Source of the DNA: UBA6055 sp965203755
GTDB taxonomy: Bacteria > Chloroflexota > Anaerolineae > Aggregatilineales > Phototrophicaceae
Reading direction: 5' to 3'
Length of the DNA: 64,000 nucleotides
Assembly: GCA_965203755.1 (NCBI GenBank)
Contig: OZ241910.1
Coordinates: 3,100,001-3,164,000, forward strand
A program made the translations under genes and the position numbers. Shown here piece by piece: positions 54,185 to 62,475 of this stretch. The first letter of the stretch is position 1. Each line of letters opens with the position of its first letter. The notes beneath the pieces were generated by a model. The model was given only the letters and a program-made list of their open reading frames with translations. It was not told the origin of the DNA and did no database searches.

Positions 54185-54987
54185 GATAGATGCACCCCTT
54201 CCGTCGCATACTGTCGCAGGTGATTAGGCACGCTGCCGTCAACAATCATATCAGCGACTTCGTTTTCGGTTACGGCGCTCTTGGGGAAATCGCCAAGTTT
54301 TTCCCCGCGTTCAATAATTGTAAAGCGGTCGGCAACCTCGTAGACATGGCGAATGTTATGCGTGATGAAAATAACGCTCATGCCCTTGGCTTTTGCCGCT
54401 CGGGTGTAGTCAAGCACTTTTTGAGTTTCGCCAACCGAAAGCGCCGAGGTGGGTTCATCCAAAATCAGCAGCTTTTTGCCGAAGTACACCGCCCGCCCGA
54501 TAGCAATCGACTGCCGTTCACCGCCTGACATATTGCCGACGGTCTCTTCTGAATCGCGGATGTGGATGCCGACGTCTCTTAAAGCGTCAATCGATTCAGA
54601 CGCCATTTTTTTCTTGTCAAGGAATCTGAAGGGGCCCACATGATAAGTCGGTTCTTGACCCAGCCAGAAATTGCGGGCAATGCTCATCAAAGGCACTAGC
54701 GCAAGGTCTTGATAGACAGTTTCAATGCCTAGCTCGCGGGCATCATGCGGTGAATGGATGTCAACCGCTTCGCCATCGAAGTAGATTTGCCCGCGGGTGA
54801 GACTGTGAAAGCCGGTCAGCACCTTGATGAGAGTTGATTTGCCGGCGCCGTTGTCACCCAGCAAGCCAACAATTTCCTGTCGGGCAACATGAAAGTCAAC
54901 CCCCTGCAATACCTGTACGCTCCCGAAATACTTGTGGATGTTGATCATGTCCACAAGCGCGGCGCTGTTTTTTTGCTTGTATTCCAT
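54181..54987 (-). CDS. Ribose-type sugar ABC transporter ATPase (single domain)
   Basis: 268 residues with one ABC domain: Walker A GDNGAGKST (44-52), Q-loop VYQDLALVPLMS, signature MSGGERQSIAIGRAV and Walker B LLILDEPTSAL. The sequence is closest to the single-domain ATPases of fructose/xylose-type importers rather than the double RbsA. ATG 54987 follows GAGG. It is third in the operon binding protein, permease, ATPase, lipoprotein (right to left), 11 bases after the permease gene. Confidence 0.9.
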   Translation of the reverse strand: MEYKQKNSAALVDMINIHKYFGSVQVLQGVDFHVARQEIVGLLGDNGAGKSTLIKVLTGFHSLTRGQIYFDGEAVDIHSPHDARELGIETVYQDLALVPLMSIARNFWLGQEPTYHVGPFRFLDKKKMASESIDALRDVGIHIRDSEETVGNMSGGERQSIAIGRAVYFGKKLLILDEPTSALSVGETQKVLDYTRAAKAKGMSVIFITHNIRHVYEVADRFTIIERGEKLGDFPKSAVTENEVADMIVDGSVPNHLRQYATEGVHLS

Positions 54988-54998
54988 GCTTCACCTCC

Positions 54999-57104
54999 CT
55001 AACTTCGCTGGGCGCCGCGAACAAAGGTGTTCAAAACGACCGCGGCGATGATAATCACACCGATTGTCCCGGTGAACAGGCGCGACTCGATGCCGACCAG
55101 CACCAGCCCCGTTTGCAGCATGCCAAAAATGAGGGCGCCAAGCAGCGAGCCAACGACGCTGCCATAGCCGCCGGTCAGCAGCGCGCCGCCAATCACGGTC
55201 ATGGCGATAACCTCAAGCTCCCATCCGGTGCCTTTTAAGGGGTCAACCCCCGGGTTGCGGGCGGTTTCATAAATGGCGGCGATGCCAGTCAGCACGGCGA
55301 CAATCACAAAGTTTTGCAGCTTGACCCGATCCACATTAACGCCTTGAGCGCGGGCGGCCCCTTCATTGCCGCCGGTGGCGAAAATGCTGTTGCCAAAGGA
55401 GGTGCTGGTGAGGATGACGTGGAAGATGGCTACAAAGATGAACCACCATAAAATCGCCAGGCGCACATTGGCGCTGCGCGGGATTTCGAGATGCAGGAAG
55501 TCACCTTCGGCGCCAATCGACGTGATCCGCCCGTTAAAGAGGTCAAAATAGCCGACTTCCACCATTTCCCCGTTGATGTGATACGAAACAACCATCACCA
55601 GCCAGAGGACAATCGCCGCGATGACCAGAAGAACGACTGCCAGAACCAGCAGACGAACAAGGGCACCGGTGGTGCCAAAGTCGCCATTGTTTTTGCGGAT
55701 CGACCAAGCACGAAGGGCCTGGCGATAGAGAACAGGCAAGACGCGCCAGGCGGTGAAAGCAACGATAAGCAGGCCGACGACAGCCAGCGCAACAAATACG
55801 ATATTGCTGATCGACATAATCGGCAGGGACTCATGGTGGTCGCTGTAGCGCAGGATGCGGCCGCCGCCAATGGCAACCAGGGTAATGGCGCGAAAGGCGA
55901 GCATAGTCCCCAGGGTGACAATAAAAGAGGGGATTCGGGTTGTAATGAGCAGAACGCCGTTGATTGCGCCCAGTATGAAGGCCATAAAAATGGCCAGCAG
56001 CGCCGCCGGTATCGGGTCAAGCAGACCAAGCACCGGCGCGCCCTGCGTCATAAAGTGCATAAACGAGAGCGCGGTAACGCCCAAAATCGAGCCGACCGAC
56101 AAATCAAACTCGCCCGAAATCATCAGATAGGTAACACCGATGGCAATCACGCCTTTGGTGGCGACATTGCTCAAAAACGATGCGATTGAGCTTGGTTCAA
56201 GGAAGAGGTCAGTGGCCATGGTGAAGCCGAGGAAGATGGCGATAAAGCCGATGATGGCGCCGGCGCTGGGCGACTTGGCAAGCTCGGAGCGGATGTACTT
56301 GCCCGGAGTCAGGGCAATCGCCCGCCGCAGCGCGTCCGACTGCTCATCAACCTGGCGCACAAAGGCATAGCCGAATAACCCCGGCAGGAAAAAGAGCAGG
56401 CCAGCCAGCAGTCGATGATTTTCGGCGTCGCGGATAGTGGTTTTTCCGGGATGGAGGGGGACAGCGAAGGCGCCGGCAATCAGCATGAAGATGACCCCGA
56501 CCCCCAAAACAGCCAAAATAGCATAGACAAATCGACGCGGCGGGGCGACGATAAAACGAATGCCCGACATGGTTCGCAACGTTTCCAGCGGCGGAATCAA
56601 AAAGACAAGCAGCGCCAGCAGCGCAATCACAAAGATAAGCAGAAGGCAGATGCCAATCAGCCCCTCACCAATGGATAGAGCAATCGGCGCGATGCCGCCA
56701 ATCTCATTGTTAATCACAGTCCGCAGGTCGATATCCTGGCCGAGCAGCAGTGAAAACTTGAGGCCGACCGGAATAATGACGCTCAACAGGATCATGCCGC
56801 CGATGATCATGGTAAAAAACAGCATCCATTGCGCCCAGCGCAGGCTGGATTGTTCGCGTTTGAAAAGACCGTAGGCTGTTCGGGCGCATCCAAGCGCGTA
56901 CAGGAGGCTGGCGAGAGCGGTGATGATTTCGTAAGGATTAAGGCTGCTGCGTAGGATGTCCGCCCGCTCGCCGAGCGGCATCCAGCCCAAGGCGACCAGG
57001 TAAGCGATAACGACCCCCAGCACAGCAAAGCCAAACATCAGCAGCATAACCAGCCTGCCAATATTTGTCGCTTCTCTTTTACCTTCCAAATAGGCTTGCA
57101 TCAT
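54999..57104 (-). CDS. Ribose-type sugar ABC permease with large N-terminal membrane extension
   Basis: 701 residues, about twice a normal RbsC/XylH. The second half holds the family core: MISGEFDLSVGSILGVTAL, IPSFIVTLGTMLAFRA, FATGGNEGAARAQGV, and GTGWELEVIAMTVIGGALLTGGYGS. The first 280 residues have at least six further membrane helices and loops of unknown function, beginning LVMLLMFGFAVLGVVIAYLV. A long hydrophilic insert (ISYHINGEMVEVGYFDLFNG-like, around residue 520) lies within the core. ATG 57104 or 57101 is the start. The extension could be an added domain or a second module. Confidence 0.87.
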   Translation of the reverse strand: MMQAYLEGKREATNIGRLVMLLMFGFAVLGVVIAYLVALGWMPLGERADILRSSLNPYEIITALASLLYALGCARTAYGLFKREQSSLRWAQWMLFFTMIIGGMILLSVIIPVGLKFSLLLGQDIDLRTVINNEIGGIAPIALSIGEGLIGICLLLIFVIALLALLVFLIPPLETLRTMSGIRFIVAPPRRFVYAILAVLGVGVIFMLIAGAFAVPLHPGKTTIRDAENHRLLAGLLFFLPGLFGYAFVRQVDEQSDALRRAIALTPGKYIRSELAKSPSAGAIIGFIAIFLGFTMATDLFLEPSSIASFLSNVATKGVIAIGVTYLMISGEFDLSVGSILGVTALSFMHFMTQGAPVLGLLDPIPAALLAIFMAFILGAINGVLLITTRIPSFIVTLGTMLAFRAITLVAIGGGRILRYSDHHESLPIMSISNIVFVALAVVGLLIVAFTAWRVLPVLYRQALRAWSIRKNNGDFGTTGALVRLLVLAVVLLVIAAIVLWLVMVVSYHINGEMVEVGYFDLFNGRITSIGAEGDFLHLEIPRSANVRLAILWWFIFVAIFHVILTSTSFGNSIFATGGNEGAARAQGVNVDRVKLQNFVIVAVLTGIAAIYETARNPGVDPLKGTGWELEVIAMTVIGGALLTGGYGSVVGSLLGALIFGMLQTGLVLVGIESRLFTGTIGVIIIAAVVLNTFVRGAQRS

Positions 57105-57207
57105 AAGCTATTTCTCGAATACAACTAATATCATTTGTGAATCCACATCAAAGCGGCATCGCTGATATGCAGGCGAGAGGCTAAAGATTCTTGACGGAAT
57201 AAAGAAA

Positions 57208-57234
57208 ATGGGCGGGAAGCAGCTTCCCACCCAT
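57208..57234 (-). terminator. Stem-loop between sugar binding-protein and permease genes
   Basis: On the minus strand ATGGG-T-GGGAAGC pairs with GCTTCCC-G-CCCAT across one mismatch and a tiny loop, then a T-rich run. It lies 21 bases after the binding-protein stop and probably attenuates or stabilises, like the hairpins at 7219 and 10673. Confidence 0.6.
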
Positions 57235-57254
57235 TGGAAAAAACCGATTTCGGT

Positions 57255-58241
57255 TTAGCGATAGCCGGCTGCGGTCAGTTCAATGATAGCATCAACGTTG
57301 CTGCCGTCAATGATGCCGGGGCCGGTCAGAATGTCGCCGCCTGGCGCCAGGGCGAATTGGCTGTTGAGATAGAGCCACATAATCGTCTCGAAACCTTGCA
57401 GGTACGGCTGCTGGTCGATTGCCTGGATCAGATAGCCGTCCTGAATCATCTCATAAATTTCGGCGCTGGTGTCGTGGGTGGTTGCGAAAATCTCGCCCGC
57501 CATCACACCGGCTTCTTGAATGTAGAGGTTCAGCGCGCTGGCCGGGTTGGGCCCGAGGCTGAAGACGGCGTTGGTTTCGGGATTGGCATTGAAGTAATCA
57601 GCAAAAACGCCCGCCGATTCAGTGACATCGTTGCTGATGGTCAGGCCGTCAAGCGAGATGCCAGCTTCTTCAAAGACACTGCGAACACCGGCGCAGCGAG
57701 CTTCCAAGCCACTGTGTCCGACTTCTTGGATCGGGCAAACGGCTTTGGCGATTTCGACGCCGGCGGCATCGGCGGCATCCAGAACGGCGTTGGCGTTGGC
57801 GCGGCCGCCGAGGAACTCATTGGCGCCGATGTAGAACAGGGTCGGCAGCGCATCAGGCGTGCCGGCATTCGGATCCGCCGTGTTAAAGACAATCACTGGG
57901 ATGCCGGCTTCGGCGGCGCGGTTGACGCCATCGCGAATCACTTCCGGATTGGGAACGGTGGTGCCAATGCCGTCGTTGCCGCGGGCCAAGGCATCGTCCC
58001 AGTAACCGGCCATGTCGTCAATGTTGTCCACCGGGTCAGCCAGCCAAGCGCAGTCAGCATCGAGCAAAGCGCAGGCATCTTCCATCCCCTTGATGACCAC
58101 AACCCAGAAAGGATTGCCGATGCCACCATGGGCCACCATGCTAAAAGTGAGTTGGTCCTGTGCGCCGACGCCGCCTATGCCGGCGATCACGACGCCCAGC
58201 GCCAACAGAAGGACAGGAATAGTGCGTAACAGTTTTCTCAT
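57255..58241 (-). CDS. Sugar ABC transporter substrate-binding protein, ribose type (Peripla_BP_4)
   Basis: 328 residues with a signal peptide ending near GGVGA-QDQ (residue 28) and no lipobox Cys. The fold pattern is MVAHGGIGNPFWVVVIKGMEDA, NAAEAGIPVIVFNTADPNAG, IVCPIQEVGHSGLE-like, and IDQQPYLQGFETIMWLYL near the end, as in RbsB-like pentose/hexose binding proteins. GGAGG precedes ATG 58241. It has a strong promoter upstream, and its permease and ATPase genes follow on the minus strand. The nearby sugar-acid genes suggest a deoxy sugar or pentose ligand. Confidence 0.9.
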   Translation of the reverse strand: MRKLLRTIPVLLLALGVVIAGIGGVGAQDQLTFSMVAHGGIGNPFWVVVIKGMEDACALLDADCAWLADPVDNIDDMAGYWDDALARGNDGIGTTVPNPEVIRDGVNRAAEAGIPVIVFNTADPNAGTPDALPTLFYIGANEFLGGRANANAVLDAADAAGVEIAKAVCPIQEVGHSGLEARCAGVRSVFEEAGISLDGLTISNDVTESAGVFADYFNANPETNAVFSLGPNPASALNLYIQEAGVMAGEIFATTHDTSAEIYEMIQDGYLIQAIDQQPYLQGFETIMWLYLNSQFALAPGGDILTGPGIIDGSNVDAIIELTAAGYR

Positions 58242-58578
58242 GTTGAGATTCCTCCAACAAAATTTAATAAAATGTCTCAGGCGGGATGCCTGTTAAGACC
58301 AAATTCAAACGGGGACGTTCGGCACACTACAGACAGGCTTCATCTGCTCACAAGGATGCGCCGCCCCAAACTTTCTGAAAATATACATTGACATATATTA
58401 TTTGTCAACTCGATTTTAGTAAAATAAGGTTAAGCCGCGAGAAAACTTAGTCTTTTCTGGCTGAAGCGCTGCCAAATAAGCGATTTGAATGATTTTGATG
58501 CGCTAATAATCTAACTTCTTCATTAGCATTTGTTTTCTCATTTTTCATCTCTCTGTCAACAGCTTGCGGTAAGGCATC
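58242..58578. other. Divergent intergenic region upstream of sugar importer and TPR gene
   Basis: 337 bases without a gene. It contains the minus-strand promoter (58380-58408) and a small hairpin CAGGC-GGGAT-GCCTG at 58278-58292 in the leader of the binding-protein mRNA. No known riboswitch fold was seen. Confidence 0.6.
58380..58408 (-). promoter_or_regulatory. Strong candidate promoter of sugar importer, with symmetric -35 region
   Basis: Minus strand: TTGACA at 58408-58403, 17-base spacer, TATATT at 58385-58380. The plus strand also carries TTGACA at 58388-58393, so the two -35 sequences form an inverted repeat with a nine-base centre (58388-58408), also usable as an operator. Confidence 0.55.
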
Positions 58579-59463
58579 ATGCAGATTCGCACCCCAAGAC
58601 GTTATCGAGGCATACAGCGCCGCCGCGTTATCACCCGGCGGCGATTATTGTTTTACTTGATAGTGATATTATTATTTGCGTCAAGCATTGCCATTTATAT
58701 CAATAGACAAACGATTAGCCATGTTGTTGAAGATACCGTTCTAAATACCATTCACAACTTGGAGAATCAGATGGCGACTCTTGAGGCGCCCCCGCCTACT
58801 CCCACCATCGACTATACCAACAGGATGATTATAGGTGATTCTTATTGGATGCAAGGCGCATTGAATCAGGCATTGGACATCTACATAGAAATTGCAGACA
58901 CGTTTCCCAATACACCTGAACTTTATCGACGGATTGCCCTCGGGTTTATCAACCAGAATCGCCCAGATGATGCCTTAATGTATGCTGAACAAGCTATTAA
59001 TGCCGATCCGTTTTCCTCGGATGCCTGGGCAATCCGCGCCTGGTCTTTAGATTGGGACGAGCGTCCTAGCGAAGCGATTTCGAGTGCACAGCACGCCTTG
59101 GAACTGGATCCCCAAAACAGCCGCGCCCGAGCTTATCTGGCTGAAGCCTATCATAGTCTGGGAGATATCGAGCGTGCTGAAGATGTGGTAGAGACGGCGC
59201 TAGAGAGAAACCCGGACAGCGCCGAATCATACCGCGCCCGCGGCTTAATCAAATGGCTAAGCCATTTCGATCTTGAGGGCGCAAAACAAGATTTTGAAAC
59301 CGCTTATAAAATGGCAAACAATATGCACTTTATTGCCGTTAATCTAGCTAGCGTAGAAATCGCTTTGGGAAATCGCGATACTGCAAAAGATTTACTGCAA
59401 GCCGTTCTTGAAGCCGATCCGGATAATCAACTGGCGCAGAGCCAGCTTCAATATATCTACTAA
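58579..59463 (+). CDS. Membrane-anchored TPR-repeat protein
   Basis: 294 residues. A very basic N-terminus (about ten Arg in the first 24 residues) and one membrane helix (LLFYLIVILLFASSIAIYI, residues 23-41) put the rest outside the cytoplasm. After a Pro/Thr-rich linker, residues 83-294 form about six tetratricopeptide repeats, with the usual spacing of Ala, Tyr and Pro (ADPFSSDAWAIRAWSLDW, LDPQNSRARAYLAEAYHSLG, RNPDSAESYRARGLIKW). TPRs bind other proteins; the partner is unknown. It is divergent from the sugar-importer operon. Confidence 0.85.
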   Translation: MQIRTPRRYRGIQRRRVITRRRLLFYLIVILLFASSIAIYINRQTISHVVEDTVLNTIHNLENQMATLEAPPPTPTIDYTNRMIIGDSYWMQGALNQALDIYIEIADTFPNTPELYRRIALGFINQNRPDDALMYAEQAINADPFSSDAWAIRAWSLDWDERPSEAISSAQHALELDPQNSRARAYLAEAYHSLGDIERAEDVVETALERNPDSAESYRARGLIKWLSHFDLEGAKQDFETAYKMANNMHFIAVNLASVEIALGNRDTAKDLLQAVLEADPDNQLAQSQLQYIY

Positions 59464-59546
59464 CAAGAAAATCTCGGTGAGTCTCTCTCTCTTTTTCAGC
59501 CTTAATGGCTGCCATGGCCCAAGATGACAAGCCGGTTAGCCCCTAA

Positions 59547-60746
59547 TTAGCGTATCTCTTCGACTGCCCAGTGATCGCCCATCGCCCGCCGGCCGCCAGC
59601 CAGCCCTTTGCCTGCCGAAACTTGGCGAATGAGGTCGGCGCGCTCCAAAGCTGAATCAAGCAGATTCACCCCCAAGCCAGGTCCGGCTGGAATATCAAGA
59701 TGACCATCCGACACCGTGGGCGCAAAGTCGGTCAGGATGGGGAAGTATTCTTTGTAAAAGGCGCGCACCGACTCGACATAAAAAAGATTGGGGATGTGCG
59801 CGCCCAAGTGCATGCAAACCGCATGGCAGACCGCGCCGGCGACATTATGCAAAACCAGCGGCACGCCAAAGGTTTCAGCCAGGTTAGCGATTTTACGAGT
59901 TTCGGCAATGCCGCCATTCCAAACCGGGTCGGTCATAATGATTTGAGAGACGTGTTTTTCCAGCCATTCGCGCAGCTGCCAGCGAGTCATCAGCAGTTCC
60001 GAACCGACAACCGGAATCGTCGTTCGCGCGGACAGCGCTTTAATCTCGTCGGGATAGACCGCCGGCAGAACATCTTCTAAAAACAGGATGTGATAAGGTT
60101 CGAGGGCGCGGGCAATCCGCTCCATGCTCACGCGGTTCCAGCGGAAGTGACATTCAATGCCGATTTCTATCTGGTTGCCGACCCGGTCGCGGATTTGCTG
60201 GATGGGGAGCAGCCCTTTTTCGATTTCAGCCTGTGAGATGCGCTGTCCGAAGCTGCGCTCGCTGAATCGGTCAAAGGGCCAGATTTTCATGGCGTGGATT
60301 TCATCCATTAGGAGGCTTTGCGCCAGGACCCCGGCGTCTTGATGCCATTGCTGATAGTCCTGAACCCTGCCAAAACCGATGCAGGTGTTATAGGTTGGCA
60401 CTTGGCTGCGGGTTTTGCCGCCCAGCAGGTGATAGAGCGGCGCCTGATAATGCTTGCCCATAATGTCCCACAGCGCCACTTCCAAAGCCGAAAGGGCGCG
60501 GGTTTCGGCGCCGGCATAGCCGTGATACATGATGTTGTCCATCACAAAGCGCCAAAGTCCCTCGATGTCGAGTGGGTCTTGCCCCAAAACCAGCGGCGCC
60601 AGGGTGCCGTGGATGGCGGCTTTGGCCGCCGGGATTTTATCGACGGTTTCTCCCAAGCCAATGATGCCGCGGTCAGTATGAACCCGCAGCGCGATCAGGC
60701 GCGGGTATGCCTGCCATTGCAGTGTCTCCAGCGCTGTAATTTTCAT
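59547..60746 (-). CDS. Enolase-superfamily sugar-acid dehydratase (mandelate racemase/muconate lactonizing type)
   Basis: 399 residues from ATG 60746, 10 bases after the FAH gene stop. Metal ligands and acid/base residues are readable: IGIECHFRWN near residue 198, FLEDVLP near 224, VGSELLMTR near 250, and LVLHNVAGAVCHA near 300. This arrangement resembles acid-sugar dehydratases such as galactonate, fuconate or rhamnonate dehydratase, which remove water to give a 2-keto-3-deoxy acid. It is last of a four-gene operon with dehydrogenases and an FAH-family enzyme, which fits that role. The substrate sugar is not determined. Confidence 0.85.
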   Translation of the reverse strand: MKITALETLQWQAYPRLIALRVHTDRGIIGLGETVDKIPAAKAAIHGTLAPLVLGQDPLDIEGLWRFVMDNIMYHGYAGAETRALSALEVALWDIMGKHYQAPLYHLLGGKTRSQVPTYNTCIGFGRVQDYQQWHQDAGVLAQSLLMDEIHAMKIWPFDRFSERSFGQRISQAEIEKGLLPIQQIRDRVGNQIEIGIECHFRWNRVSMERIARALEPYHILFLEDVLPAVYPDEIKALSARTTIPVVGSELLMTRWQLREWLEKHVSQIIMTDPVWNGGIAETRKIANLAETFGVPLVLHNVAGAVCHAVCMHLGAHIPNLFYVESVRAFYKEYFPILTDFAPTVSDGHLDIPAGPGLGVNLLDSALERADLIRQVSAGKGLAGGRRAMGDHWAVEEIR

Positions 60747-60756
60747 CGCTGTGCTG

Positions 60757-61659
60757 TCATACCTCTTTGACCCGATTCCGCAATGCGCCGATGGCATCTA
60801 TGGTAATGCTGATGACATCGCCAGGCTGGAGCGTGAAGTCGGCGGCCGGCACAATGCCAGTGCCGGTTAGTAGAATGACGCCGTGCGGATAGGCACTGCT
60901 GCGTCCCAGGTAATCTACCAATTCGGCAATGCTCCGCTTGATTTGCCTGGTCGAGACAGCGCCGCTGAAGACTTCGCTGCCAGCGCGGTTTATTGACAGG
61001 CGAATGTGGGTATCGAGCCATTCAGTGGCTGGCGCCAACAGAATACCAGGACCCAAGGCGCAAGATGCGTCATAAACTTTAGCCTGTGGCAGATAAAGCG
61101 GATTCGCGCCTTCAATCTCGCGGCTGCTCATGTCGTTGCCAATCGTAAAACCAAGCATTTCCATCGCCGGGTTAAGCGCCAGTCCCAGTTCCGGTTCGGG
61201 GACGTTCCAGCGCGAATCCCGACGTATGCCGACGTCATCGAGGTGGCCGACGGTGTTTTTGGCGGCGGCTTTGTAAAAAATCTCCGGGCGGTCGGCATCA
61301 TAAACCCGCGCATATACATCGCCGCCATCTTCGGCTTCTTCCTGTCGGGCTTCGCGGCTGCGGACATAGGTGACGCCAGCCGCCCAGACTTCCTGTTCAT
61401 CCAGCGGCGGCAGCCAATGCAAACGGTCAGGGGAAGGCGTAGCATCCAGCGCGGCGGCGGCAAAGCTGCGCGAGGATTCATCGGCGGCATTGATGAGGGC
61501 GGCGATGGCATCGTCAACACAGCCACAGGACGCGCGGAAAAAATCGACCAGACGCGGGAAGGCATGGCTGACATCAAAGACCGTATCGTCCAGCAATATG
61601 CCCAGCCGCGTCCCGGCGCCGGGCTGAAAATAGCGAATTAAGAGAGGCGCTGTGCTCAT
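60757..61659 (-). CDS. Fumarylacetoacetate hydrolase-family enzyme (2-keto-3-deoxy sugar-acid type)
   Basis: 300 residues. FAH-fold landmarks are EVWAAGVTYVRSREAR, RPEIFYKAAAKNTVG, the metal-binding VPEPELGL, GFTIGNDMSSREIEG and LLTGTGIVPAADFTLQPGD. The EVWAAGVTY-x-RS start is characteristic of family members that act on 2-keto-3-deoxy pentonates or related sugar acids, by dehydration or C-C cleavage. It follows the SDR gene by 23 bases and precedes the enolase-superfamily gene by 10. Together they suggest a non-phosphorylative route from a sugar acid to keto acids. Confidence 0.87.
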   Translation of the reverse strand: MSTAPLLIRYFQPGAGTRLGILLDDTVFDVSHAFPRLVDFFRASCGCVDDAIAALINAADESSRSFAAAALDATPSPDRLHWLPPLDEQEVWAAGVTYVRSREARQEEAEDGGDVYARVYDADRPEIFYKAAAKNTVGHLDDVGIRRDSRWNVPEPELGLALNPAMEMLGFTIGNDMSSREIEGANPLYLPQAKVYDASCALGPGILLAPATEWLDTHIRLSINRAGSEVFSGAVSTRQIKRSIAELVDYLGRSSAYPHGVILLTGTGIVPAADFTLQPGDVISITIDAIGALRNRVKEV

Positions 61660-61682
61660 GTTCTGCTCCCTATTATCTTTGT

Positions 61683-62465
61683 TTATTCATCCTGCGGCTG
61701 TTCACCTTTGGAACTCAAGCCGCCATCGACTTCGTAATTCGACCCGGTTACAAAGCTGGCTTCGTCTGATGCCAGAAAGAGGCAGACGTTGGCGACTTCT
61801 TTTATCGTGCCGACCCGACCCAGCGGGTGGATGCGGTCAAATTCCTGCCGCAGCGCCGCCGGGCGCGACTGCGCCGCCAAAAAGTCGCGCAGCATGGGCG
61901 AATCAATCGTGCCGGGCGAAACGGTGTTGGTGCGAATCCCATATTGGGCATAGTCGGTGGACATCGCCCGCGCCAGCGCAATCAACGCGCCTTTGGTCAT
62001 GGAATAAGCGGCAACGCCGGGCAAGCCCAGCAGGCCGGTAACGCTCGCGATATGGATAATGCTGCCACCGCCGGCATTCATCATGCCCGGCGCAACCGCG
62101 CGGCTTAGCAGATAGGCGCCGCGCAGGTTGACCGCCAGGCAGCGATCAAAGTCGTCGAGGGCGGTTTCGTGAATGGCGCCGGCCGGCATAACCGCCGCGT
62201 TGTTGACCAGGATAGTCACAGCGCCAAAATGCTGTTGCAGTTTGGCCACGGCGGCCGCGACCGGCGCTGGCTGGCTGACATCAGCCTGGATTGCCAACGC
62301 GCGGCCGCCGCCCTCTCTGATGCCGTCAGCAACAGCCTGGCAGGCGGCCGCCTGCAAATCCATGATGCCAACCCGTGCGCCTTCTTCGGCAAAACGTTCG
62401 GCAATGCCGCGGCCAATCCCCCTGGCAGCGCCGGTTACCAGCGCGACTTTTCCTTTTAAGCGCAT
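61683..62465 (-). CDS. Short-chain dehydrogenase/reductase
   Basis: 260 residues from ATG 62465 with GAGG upstream; the longer frame overlaps the previous gene and is rejected. Classic SDR motifs are intact: TGAARGIG (12-19), NNAAVM, catalytic Ser in HIASVTG, YSMTK with Tyr and Lys, and SPGTIDSPM. NAD-dependent oxidation of a sugar or sugar-acid hydroxyl is likely from the context (Gfo/Idh, FAH and enolase-superfamily neighbours). It is unrelated in detail to the decayed SDR at 15705. Confidence 0.9.
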   Translation of the reverse strand: MRLKGKVALVTGAARGIGRGIAERFAEEGARVGIMDLQAAACQAVADGIREGGGRALAIQADVSQPAPVAAAVAKLQQHFGAVTILVNNAAVMPAGAIHETALDDFDRCLAVNLRGAYLLSRAVAPGMMNAGGGSIIHIASVTGLLGLPGVAAYSMTKGALIALARAMSTDYAQYGIRTNTVSPGTIDSPMLRDFLAAQSRPAALRQEFDRIHPLGRVGTIKEVANVCLFLASDEASFVTGSNYEVDGGLSSKGEQPQDE

Positions 62466-62475
62466 GCTGCACCTC

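Noticed and set aside
57234..58229. 331-residue plus-strand frame opposite the ribose-type binding-protein gene
   Set aside because: The minus-strand protein has a signal peptide and family motifs; the plus-strand frame is an Asn/Gly/Ala-rich mirror of it without start signals.
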